From an uncultured Lachnospiraceae bacterium (GTDB lineage: Bacteria; Bacillota; Clostridia; Lachnospirales; Lachnospiraceae): DNA of 7,059 nucleotides. Below the pieces are notes generated by a model that worked only from the letters and a program-made list of their open reading frames with translations, was not told the DNA's origin and searched no databases. Positions 1 to 5,821 of the stretch are shown here, one piece after another (positions within the stretch are counted from its first letter, which is position 1; each line of letters starts with the position of its first letter). The DNA lies in the NCBI GenBank assembly GCA_934359535.1, contig CAKRLN010000110.1, positions 1 through 7,059 on the forward strand, read 5' to 3'. The position numbers and the translations under genes are program-made.

Positions 1-125
<125 letters not shown>

Positions 126-133
126 AGCTGGGT

Positions 134-140
134 TTCCTTT
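134..140 (-). promoter_or_regulatory. Ribosome binding site of the repeat-containing gene
   Basis: On the minus strand AAAGGAA lies about 8 nt before the ATG at 125-123. It favours this ATG over the in-frame ATG at 155-153, which is preceded only by AGAAGAAGC. Confidence 0.55.
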
Positions 141-211
141 CTTACATGCAAGCATGACGAAGCTTCTTCTCGTATTCTAAGTGAATCTGAATAGTTCCCT
201 TGAATTTGAAT

Positions 212-240
212 ATTATATCAGCTTTCTTTGAAAAACTCAA
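212..240 (-). promoter_or_regulatory. Sigma-A promoter of the repeat-containing gene
   Basis: On the minus strand a -35 element TTGAGT (240-235, first four bases consensus) is followed after exactly 17 nt by a perfect -10 TATAAT (217-212). Transcription would start near 205 and give a leader of about 80 nt before the ATG at 125. The -35 begins 6 nt after the spoVAB stop codon. I see no intrinsic terminator between spoVAB and this promoter, so read-through from the sporulation operon is also possible. Confidence 0.75.
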
Positions 241-246
241 TCACTT

Positions 247-729
247 TTACATCGAATATCCGGACACAAAATAAAAGAATGCCCCGACAGATTTACCCAA
301 TGCCATCATAAGCATGACCCACTGTAAGCCACGTTTTAAATGAAGCCTCTTAAACAGGATTGGAAATGTGTTTAAGATTTCTGCAAGTGCCACGGAGATA
401 CAGCCAACAAACATTCCGGCACAGATCCCATATATGGCAATCAGAAGATGCCCGGCTCCACGAAAAAGCATCCCAGCTGCGGAATCAGAAAAATACACGG
501 CCGGCTGCCAGATAAAAAGATCCGATACATAAAATACAGAAAGCATATTTCCAATAATTCCGCCTGCTGAAATCATGCTTTCCACAAGAAGCACCCGCTT
601 TGCAAGGTTCGTGCGCCTTAAAATTCTTGGCACGACACCGATTACAAGAATAAAGGCAAAGGTTCCGGCAGATACCCCGACTCCTGCAAGGAAAGCCAAA
701 AATGCCAGTATTACATGTCTAATCCACAT
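247..729 (-). CDS. spoVAB: Stage V sporulation protein AB
   Basis: Integral membrane protein of the SpoVA system, which moves dipicolinic acid (as its calcium chelate) into the developing spore and is forespore-specific in Bacillus. The chosen start gives 160 residues, against about 140 in Bacillus. About four hydrophobic segments are visible, near residues 5-31, 48-68, 95-118 and 135-155. Family-like motifs are the Gly-x-x-Pro-Arg near 31-35 and the AEILNTFPILFKR stretch at 116-128. I chose the ATG at 729-727 because AAAGGGG lies 10 nt upstream and the protein then starts right at its first membrane segment, as in Bacillus. In-frame ATGs at 738 and 756 are possible but less well placed. The start overlaps the end of spoVAA by 11 nt, suggesting coupled translation. 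No spoVAC follows directly; the next gene downstream is the unrelated-looking repeat-containing one. Confidence 0.88.
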   Translation of the reverse strand: MWIRHVILAFLAFLAGVGVSAGTFAFILVIGVVPRILRRTNLAKRVLLVESMISAGGIIGNMLSVFYVSDLFIWQPAVYFSDSAAGMLFRGAGHLLIAIYGICAGMFVGCISVALAEILNTFPILFKRLHLKRGLQWVMLMMALGKSVGAFFYFVSGYSM

Positions 730-1369
730 CCTCGGCATGCCCCTTTCTGCCTGCATTTTCGATAAAGGTCGTATCCATATCCTGCTCGTATTTTCGCATC
801 TCAACCTGAATTGGTGTCGGGTCACTTGTAATCTTCTTTCTTCCAAAATGATTAAAAAATACCAGAATTCCTGCTGCAAGTCCAAGACAATAGAAAATCT
901 CAAGCTCGCTGACCTCAGGCTTTTTTCGTCCCATCACCTGCCCGTAAAACTTCTCAAACACCTCTGTCACTGACACATCATTATTAAAAGCCATAATCGT
1001 AAACGCTGCACCAAAAAAGATAATGACGCACACAAGAATCACTTTTCCCGTTTCCTGCCACTTCGGGCGGTTCGGACAGGCCGAGTACTCCACGACAAAA
1101 TCCTGCTCCCCAATGCTTTCCACCTGCGCATCCGGATAGTCCTCATGGATCAGCTCAATGACCTTTAAAATGGAAAATACCTCCACCTGATTTTTTGTTT
1201 TTGGCTGACCTGGCTTATCCGGGAATAAAAAAAGCCGCTTCTGCTTCAACTGCCTTAGCATCGCCTTATTCGTACACTCCATTTTCATGACATCACCAAG
1301 CGTCACGCGACGGTCAAAGGTCCGTGTATTCCGATCTGCCTTAATATATAGGATTTCATTGCTGCTCAT
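719..1369 (-). CDS. spoVAA: Stage V sporulation protein AA
   Basis: Component of the SpoVA dipicolinate transport system in the forespore inner membrane. The 216 residues match the usual length of about 200. An N-terminal soluble domain (about 1-105) is followed by membrane segments near 108-128 and 157-173. Between them is the conserved-looking NNDVSV stretch (129-134), and after them FFNH (171-174) and DPTPIQVEM (183-191), which resemble the corresponding stretches of Bacillus SpoVAA. The ATG at 1369-1367 overlaps the TGA of the preceding 64-residue gene as ATGA, and AAGGGG (1384-1379) lies 9 nt upstream. The stop lies within the start region of spoVAB. spoVAA and spoVAB occur in only part of the Clostridia, many of which carry only spoVAC, spoVAD and spoVAE. 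Confidence 0.92.
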   Translation of the reverse strand: MSSNEILYIKADRNTRTFDRRVTLGDVMKMECTNKAMLRQLKQKRLFLFPDKPGQPKTKNQVEVFSILKVIELIHEDYPDAQVESIGEQDFVVEYSACPNRPKWQETGKVILVCVIIFFGAAFTIMAFNNDVSVTEVFEKFYGQVMGRKKPEVSELEIFYCLGLAAGILVFFNHFGRKKITSDPTPIQVEMRKYEQDMDTTFIENAGRKGHAEDVD

Positions 1370-1560
1370 GCATACAGACCCCTTATCACGTTCTTTCCGT
1401 CCTCCCGGATATGCTCTACAAGCGTGCCATCTGCCGGTATCTTATCTGCTTTCCCGGATTCGATGCAGTACCATACCGCACCTGCGATCACTGCGATAAG
1501 AAGGACACATAAAAATATACGGTATCCTTTTACCCCTTTTTTCCTGCTGCATTCTTTCAC
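1366..1560 (-). CDS. Small single-span membrane protein, first gene of the spoVA operon, unknown function
   Basis: A 64-residue protein with a positively charged N-terminus (Lys and Arg at 2-14), one hydrophobic segment at about 14-32 and a polar 30-residue tail, so the tail is probably outside the cytoplasm. I do not recognise the family. The start is GTG at 1560-1558, supported by a strong ribosome binding site (GAGGTGA) 6 nt upstream. The stop overlaps the spoVAA start (ATGA), so translation is probably coupled. It is the first gene after the sigma-G-like promoter and so is likely made in the forespore together with SpoVAA and SpoVAB. Two cysteines (4 and 19) and Cys32 lie in or near the membrane segment. 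A role beside the SpoVA channel is an inference from position only. Confidence 0.75.
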   Translation of the reverse strand: MKECSRKKGVKGYRIFLCVLLIAVIAGAVWYCIESGKADKIPADGTLVEHIREDGKNVIRGLYA

Positions 1561-1566
1561 TCTGCA

Positions 1567-1573
1567 TCACCTC
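1567..1573 (-). promoter_or_regulatory. Ribosome binding site that fixes the GTG start of the 64-residue gene
   Basis: GAGGTGA on the minus strand pairs well with the anti-Shine-Dalgarno sequence and sits 6 nt before the GTG at 1560. An ATG overlapping this site (1569-1567) opens a different frame and is too close to the site to be used. Confidence 0.7.
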
Positions 1574-1590
1574 TTCCTTACTTTTATGGA

Positions 1591-1620
1591 AAGTATGCGT
1601 GAAATGACGTTGTTTTATGC
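1591..1620 (-). promoter_or_regulatory. Sigma-G-type (forespore) promoter of the spoVA operon
   Basis: On the minus strand GCATA (1620-1616) fits the Bacillus sigma-G -35 consensus GHATR exactly. After 18 nt comes CATACTT (1597-1591), matching six of seven bases of the -10 consensus CATNHTA. Transcription would start near 1584, about 24 nt before the GTG at 1560. Known spoVA operons are sigma-G dependent, so motif, spacing and downstream genes agree. A sigma-F reading is less likely because the spacer is 18 and no GG-type -10 is present. Confidence 0.72.
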
Positions 1621-1637
1621 ATTTTCCGAAAATCCGG

Positions 1638-1666
1638 TTGACACGCTGTAGGTTTGGTTATAAATT
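1638..1666 (+). promoter_or_regulatory. Sigma-A promoter of the threonine/serine exporter operon
   Basis: A perfect -35 TTGACA (1638-1643) is followed after 17 nt by TAAATT (1661-1666); an overlapping TATAAA (1659-1664) is closer to consensus but with a 15 nt spacer. Transcription would start near 1672, giving a leader of about 50 nt. The promoter is back-to-back with the sigma-G-like promoter on the other strand, the two -35 elements being 17 nt apart. Confidence 0.72.
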
Positions 1667-1712
1667 GATACAGGACTGTATGGGAAAATCCATGCGGTGG
1701 AACAATCTTTGT

Positions 1713-1718
1713 AGGAGG
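1713..1718 (+). promoter_or_regulatory. Ribosome binding site deciding the start of the first exporter gene
   Basis: A full AGGAGG lies 6 nt before the ATG at 1725. The open frame extends upstream to an ATG at 1617, but that lies upstream of the predicted promoter and has no such site, so 1725 is chosen. Confidence 0.85.
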
Positions 1719-1724
1719 TTTTCT

Positions 1725-2495
1725 ATGGCATATACCAAAGAAATTTTAACTCTTGCTGTGGAAATTGGAGATGAAATGCTCCGGAATGGAGCAGAAATTT
1801 ACCGTGTCGAGGATACGGTGATTCATATATTAAAGGCATATCAGATTGAAGAATTCGATGTCTATGTACTCTCAAACGGCATTTTTGCCAGTGCCAACGA
1901 AAATAAAGAGGATGCCTGCAGCATGATCCGGCATATCCCGCTTGGCTCGGTGCATTTGGACAAGATTTCCGCCTTAAACCAGCTGACAAGAGACATCTGT
2001 ACGCAGGACTGTGCCTTAACCGATGCGTGGGTGCGGCTTGAGGAATGCCGGAATTTAAAGCCGCCTGCCAGATGGCTTCAGGTGCTCTGCTGCGGAATCG
2101 GAAGCAGCGGTTTTGCTTATCTGTTCGGCGGAGAGCTTCTGGATCTGTTTTTTTCATTCATAATCGGGATTCTGCTTCAGCTTGTTATGTTTTCGCAGTC
2201 AAACCAGAAGATGGCACGTTTTTCCAAATCCCTGTTTTACAGCATGTTTGTTACAGCACTAAGCCTCGTTCCGTTTGCGCTCGGCGCCCCGGTCATGCAG
2301 GATAAAATCGTTATCGGTGCAATCATGCCGCTCGTTCCGGGAATTGCTTTTACCACATCAATCCGCGATTTTTATAACGGCGATTATCTTTCCGGCACAA
2401 TCCATCTGATCGACGCGTTAATGACTGCACTCTGCATCGCTGCCGGTGTCGGTATTGTAATCTCGATCTATCAGGCTGTAGGAGGAAAGCTTTAA
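1725..2495 (+). CDS. Threonine/serine exporter family protein, large subunit (ThrE N-terminal/DUF1212, YjjP-like)
   Basis: A 256-residue membrane protein matching the N-terminal half of ThrE-type exporters, which export threonine, serine or other small metabolites. YjjP/YjjB of Escherichia coli, a split pair like this one, has been linked to succinate export, so the substrate is uncertain. A soluble domain (about 1-115) carries the typical NGAEIYRVED motif (21-30). About five hydrophobic segments follow, near 117-135, 138-156, 168-186, 194-212 and 228-249, with the family motif MPLVPG (201-206) and TSIRDFYNGDYLSG (211-224). Its stop overlaps the start of the second subunit by one base (TAATG), suggesting coupled translation and a 1:1 complex. 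Substrate cannot be read from the sequence. Confidence 0.9.
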   Translation: MAYTKEILTLAVEIGDEMLRNGAEIYRVEDTVIHILKAYQIEEFDVYVLSNGIFASANENKEDACSMIRHIPLGSVHLDKISALNQLTRDICTQDCALTDAWVRLEECRNLKPPARWLQVLCCGIGSSGFAYLFGGELLDLFFSFIIGILLQLVMFSQSNQKMARFSKSLFYSMFVTALSLVPFALGAPVMQDKIVIGAIMPLVPGIAFTTSIRDFYNGDYLSGTIHLIDALMTALCIAAGVGIVISIYQAVGGKL

Positions 2496-2926
2496 TGTTA
2501 CTTTTACAATTTATTCTGTCCATGGCAGCAACCATGGCATTTGCAATCCTTTTTTGTGCCCCGCAGAATGAATGGATTTTCTGTGGGCTTTCCGGTGCGA
2601 TCGGATGGATCGTCTACTATGTGATGTACCACCACGATTTCGGACTTGTGCTCTCAACAACCGTTGCCACCTTTATACTTACCGTCTTTTCCCGCACACT
2701 CGCGGTCATAAGAAAGCAGCCGGCAACCGTATATCTGCTATCCGGCATTTTCCCGCTTGTTCCGGGTGCCGGCATTTACTACACGGCCTACTACCTGATC
2801 ACCGGTGCAAACGCACTCTGTTACAGCAAAGGAATGGAGACCTGCGAATACGCGGTCTCCATCGTGTTCGGGATTCTGTTTGCATTTGCGATCCCGCAGT
2901 CATTATTAAATAAATTAGATAAATAA
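2495..2926 (+). CDS. Threonine/serine exporter family protein, small subunit (DUF3815, YjjB-like)
   Basis: A 143-residue, strongly hydrophobic protein corresponding to the C-terminal half of ThrE. About four membrane segments are visible, near 3-21, 28-45, 50-68 and 118-136, with a further hydrophobic patch around 79-103. The family signature is the Arg-Lys-x-Pro-Ala-Thr stretch (73-78) followed by GIFPLVPGAGIYYT (84-97), which mirrors the PLVPG motif of the larger partner. The ATG at 2495 overlaps the preceding stop codon, and AGGAGG (2480-2485) lies 9 nt upstream inside the first gene. The two proteins probably form one transporter. The gene ends 2 nt before the convergent ABC-F gene, leaving no room for a terminator between them. 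Confidence 0.9.
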   Translation: MLLLQFILSMAATMAFAILFCAPQNEWIFCGLSGAIGWIVYYVMYHHDFGLVLSTTVATFILTVFSRTLAVIRKQPATVYLLSGIFPLVPGAGIYYTAYYLITGANALCYSKGMETCEYAVSIVFGILFAFAIPQSLLNKLDK

Positions 2927-2928
2927 GC

Positions 2929-4830
2929 TTACTGCTTGCGGATGCGCTGGGCAAGCTCTTCGAGATACTCCCAGCGCTCCATTTTTTCTTCGAGCGCCGC
3001 CTCACACGCTTCCTTTTCCTTTGTAATCTCATTTAATTTCACAAAGTCACTCGCACATTTTATCATGGAATTCTCTAATTCCGCGATCTTTTCTTCGAGT
3101 GCTTCAATGTCTGCTTCAATCGTCTCATAGTCCTTCTGCTCCTGAAACGTGAATTTTAACTTCTTGGCATGTCCCCAGGTTGCCTTGGAGTCGGTCTTTT
3201 TCGACGCATCCTCCGCTGCTCCGGAGGCACCGGTGATCTGTGATGCTCCCTGCTCCTCCTTTTGCGGACGCTTTGCCATATAATCGGTGTAGCCACCCTC
3301 ATACTGGGTAATAACCCCATCCCCCTCAAACGCAAAAATGCGGCGCACGATACGATCTAAAAAATACCGGTCATGCGATACCGTAATAACAATGCCATCA
3401 TAGCTGTCAAGGTAATCCTCTAAGATTGCAAGTGTCTCCGTGTCAAGATCATTCGTCGGCTCGTCTAAGATCAGCACATTCGGAGCCTCCATCAGAACAC
3501 GCAATAAATTCAGCCGCCTTCTCTCCCCGCCAGAAAGCTTTCCAATCGGGCTGTACTGCTGGCTGGAAGGAAATAAAAACCGCTCTAACATCGCAGAAGC
3601 GGAAACAAGTCCATCCTCTGTGCGCACATATTCTGCTGTATCCTTGATATAATCGATGACTCTCTGATCCGGGTCCATAAATGCCGTCTCAAGCGAATCC
3701 GCATTTTCCTTCGAACGCTCGGCTGCAAGCTTCACATCCTTATCCGTAGTCAGATAAATCTCCTGCGAATAATAGCCGATTTTTACTGTCTGTCCGATTT
3801 CAATCGTTCCGGAGTCAGGCTTAAGAAAGCCTGCGATCATTTTCATCAGTGTCGTTTTGCCACAGCCATTCGCTCCGACAAATCCGATCCTGTCATTTTT
3901 CAGGAAAATATAACTGAAATCCCGGATCAGCACACGATCTCCGTATGCCTTATTGATATGGTCGATCTCAACCGTTGTTCTTCCAAGTCTTGTCGATACC
4001 GAGCCCATCTGAAGCTTTTCGGAAACCTCCGGGCCTTTCTGGTCGCGCAGTGCCTCATATCTTTGGATATGCGCTTTCTGCTTTGTGGAACGCGCCCTTG
4101 CACCGCGCATCATCCATTCGATTTCCTTTCTTAGCACCGACTGTCTTTTCCGCTCCGTGGCACGCTCGCTCTCCTCGCGCTCTGCCTTCCGCTGTAAAAA
4201 TCCGGAATAATTCGTGTCATAGCTGTACACAGCGCCCTTGTCGATCTCGACGATCCTTGTGCATACGCTGTCAAGAAAATAACGGTCATGCGTTACCATA
4301 ATAAGAGCTCCCCGCCATCTGCGCAGAAAATCCTCAAGCCACTCAACCATATCATAATCGAGGTGGTTTGTCGGCTCATCGAGAAGCAGCACATCACATG
4401 GGGCAAGCACTGCTGCCACAAGCGCAAGGCGCTTTCTCTGTCCTCCGGAAAGCTCGCCTGCCTTCTGCCGGAAATCCGTGATTCCAAGGCGGTTCATCAG
4501 TGATTTTGCCTCACTCTCCATCGTAAAATGATGTGCCTCGTCCATCTGCTTTGTCCCGGCCTTCTCCATGACATTCGAAAGCACCGATTTTTCCGGGTCA
4601 AAAACCGGATTCTGCGGAAGATAGTTCACTACAATATGGTTGGCCATCGTCACCGTTCCTTCCTCTGGCTCCTCCACACCTGCAATGATCTTAAGCAGCG
4701 TGGACTTTCCGGTTCCATTGATTCCGACAATTCCGATTTTTTCCCGCTCCTGCACATAAAAGGAAGCCTTCGAAAAAAGCTTCCTTTCGGTAAATGACTT
4801 CGTAATATTTTCCACGTTTATGATATTCAT
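2929..4830 (-). CDS. uup: ABC-F ATPase, Uup/YfmR type, ribosome-associated translation factor
   Basis: A soluble twin-ATPase protein of 633 residues with no membrane segments. First domain: Walker A GINGTGKST (36-44), signature LSGGQ (127-131), Walker B/D-loop LLDEPTNHLD (149-158), His181. Second domain: Walker A GANGCGKTT (319-327), LSGGE (432-436), LILDEPTNDLD (453-463), His486. The basic linker (about 205-285), with MMRGARARSTKQKAHIQR, is of the kind Uup-like members have, and a charged coiled coil (about 560-633) forms the C-terminal domain. ABC-F factors enter the ribosomal E site and relieve stalling; Bacillus YfmR is its closest relative in my memory. About 25 residues near 361-388 seem inserted relative to that protein. 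The ATG at 4830 follows GGAGG by 5 nt. It is the last gene of the operon, 11 nt after the alarmone synthetase gene. A target-protection resistance role is possible but not suggested by the linker. Confidence 0.92.
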   Translation of the reverse strand: MNIINVENITKSFTERKLFSKASFYVQEREKIGIVGINGTGKSTLLKIIAGVEEPEEGTVTMANHIVVNYLPQNPVFDPEKSVLSNVMEKAGTKQMDEAHHFTMESEAKSLMNRLGITDFRQKAGELSGGQRKRLALVAAVLAPCDVLLLDEPTNHLDYDMVEWLEDFLRRWRGALIMVTHDRYFLDSVCTRIVEIDKGAVYSYDTNYSGFLQRKAEREESERATERKRQSVLRKEIEWMMRGARARSTKQKAHIQRYEALRDQKGPEVSEKLQMGSVSTRLGRTTVEIDHINKAYGDRVLIRDFSYIFLKNDRIGFVGANGCGKTTLMKMIAGFLKPDSGTIEIGQTVKIGYYSQEIYLTTDKDVKLAAERSKENADSLETAFMDPDQRVIDYIKDTAEYVRTEDGLVSASAMLERFLFPSSQQYSPIGKLSGGERRRLNLLRVLMEAPNVLILDEPTNDLDTETLAILEDYLDSYDGIVITVSHDRYFLDRIVRRIFAFEGDGVITQYEGGYTDYMAKRPQKEEQGASQITGASGAAEDASKKTDSKATWGHAKKLKFTFQEQKDYETIEADIEALEEKIAELENSMIKCASDFVKLNEITKEKEACEAALEEKMERWEYLEELAQRIRKQ

Positions 4831-4841
4831 GCCATCCTCCG

Positions 4842-5555
4842 TTATTTTAACCCGCTGTCTGTATTCGCCTGTTGTTTCGCTTCTTTTTGTTTTTCCTCTT
4901 TTTGTTTCGTTTCGTTAAGTTCCTTTTCCTTCGCCTCCAAAATCGCCTCATTCAGCTGGAGCATCTTTGCATCCAGCATGGAAACGATTTCAGAACAGTC
5001 CTTTAAGTCACTGCTGATATATTCCGGTGCATTTCCTTCGAATTTATAGTAAATCTTATGTTCAAGGCTCGCCCAGAAATCCATCGCCATCGTACGGATC
5101 TGGATCTCTACCTTTGTATCTATAACACGGTCCGATAGAAAAATCGGAACCGTCACAAGCATATGAAAGCTCTTATAACCACTCTCCTTCGGATGCTTGA
5201 TATAATCCTTGACGGAGATCACCGTCAAATCATTCTGCTTGCCGATCATATCCACAAGCAGATAAATATCCGAGGTAAATGAACAGACAATACGGATTCC
5301 CGCAATATCATTCACATGATCGATCATATTGTCGATCGAGACTTCATAGCCATGGCGTTTTAATTTTTTTACGATGCTCTCCGGCGTCTTAATACGCTTT
5401 TTTATATATTCAATCGGATTATACTGATGCACATGCTGGAATTCATCATTCAATATCTCCAGCTTTGTTCCGACTTCCTTTAATGCTGAATTGTATAGAA
5501 ACATGACTGCCTGCCAGCTGTCAATATCCTCACGTAATTTCATCGGGGTATCCAT
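4842..5555 (-). CDS. relQ: Small alarmone synthetase, RelQ (YjbM/SAS1) type GTP pyrophosphokinase
   Basis: Transfers pyrophosphate from ATP to GDP or GTP to make (p)ppGpp; cytoplasmic. The protein has 237 residues, against 211 in Bacillus RelQ. It has only the synthetase domain, with no hydrolase, TGS or ACT domain. Visible family motifs are DIAGIRIVC (83-91, with the metal-binding Asp83), ESGYKSFH (124-131) and VEIQIRT (149-155, with catalytic Glu150), followed by AMDFWASLEHKIYYK. A tail from about 205 is very rich in Lys, Glu and Gln and is longer than in Bacillus. The ATG at 5555-5553 is chosen because GAGGAGG lies 7 nt upstream; the adjacent in-frame TTG at 5558 would add one residue. The ATG overlaps the TGA of the preceding gene by one base. 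RelQ proteins are usually controlled by transcription and by pppGpp or RNA binding. Confidence 0.93.
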   Translation of the reverse strand: MDTPMKLREDIDSWQAVMFLYNSALKEVGTKLEILNDEFQHVHQYNPIEYIKKRIKTPESIVKKLKRHGYEVSIDNMIDHVNDIAGIRIVCSFTSDIYLLVDMIGKQNDLTVISVKDYIKHPKESGYKSFHMLVTVPIFLSDRVIDTKVEIQIRTMAMDFWASLEHKIYYKFEGNAPEYISSDLKDCSEIVSMLDAKMLQLNEAILEAKEKELNETKQKEEKQKEAKQQANTDSGLK

Positions 5556-5821
5556 CAAAAATCCTCCTCTAAAATCTGCATCTCCAGATAATCAAATTCT
5601 ATTTCTTCTATAAAATTATCCTGGTTAAACCGGGTTTTTCCATTCTTTTGAAATTCCTTCACATTCGAATCCAGCCAGATCGGAACGGAAAGATCAAACA
5701 GATGGCTTGCCTTATCTAACGCATCAAAAATCTTATGTGTTCTTGTTTCCTCCGAAAAATCCTCAATCGTCTCTGTTTTTACCAGTCTTGTATCTTCAAA
5801 AATCTTAAACCAGATTCTCAT
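5555..5821 (-). CDS. Conserved-looking acidic 88-residue protein of unknown function in the relQ operon
   Basis: A soluble, acidic protein with no signal peptide or membrane segment, starting MRIWFKIFED and ending with an acidic tail (IEEIEFDYLEMQILEEDF, 71-88). I cannot assign it a domain of known function. Aromatic and charged residues alternate through the stretch SVPIWLDSNVKEFQ (45-58). The ATG at 5821-5819 follows GGAG by 5 nt. The open frame continues upstream to 5926 but only as an overlap with the methyltransferase gene. It overlaps the upstream gene by 17 nt and the start of relQ by one base, so it is very likely translated in fixed ratio with both. A small partner or regulator of the alarmone synthetase is conceivable, but this rests on position alone. 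Confidence 0.8.
   Translation of the reverse strand: MRIWFKIFEDTRLVKTETIEDFSEETRTHKIFDALDKASHLFDLSVPIWLDSNVKEFQKNGKTRFNQDNFIEEIEFDYLEMQILEEDF

Noticed and set aside
141..172. Hairpin in the leader of the repeat gene (AAGC/GCTT and CATG/CATG arms)
   Set aside because: Stems of only 4 bp; too weak to call an attenuator or riboswitch.
730..903. N-terminal extension of SpoVAB to 903
   Set aside because: The 58 extra residues overlap spoVAA out of frame, look unlike any SpoVAB, and lack a ribosome binding site. The ATG at 729 fits the family start.
575..973. Plus-strand open frame of 132 codons
   Set aside because: It lies antisense over spoVAB and spoVAA, which are clearly recognisable, and has no ribosome binding site or family resemblance.
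1617..1724. N-terminal extension of the exporter gene from an ATG at 1617
   Set aside because: That ATG lies upstream of the TTGACA/TAAATT promoter, while AGGAGG sits right before the ATG at 1725, where the family normally begins.
1723..2157. Minus-strand open frame of 144 codons inside the exporter gene
   Set aside because: Shadow of the well-supported ThrE-like gene; composition is rich in Arg, His and Pro without any motif.
3975..4301. Plus-strand open frame of 108 codons inside the ABC-F gene
   Set aside because: Antisense shadow of a gene with complete ABC-F motifs.
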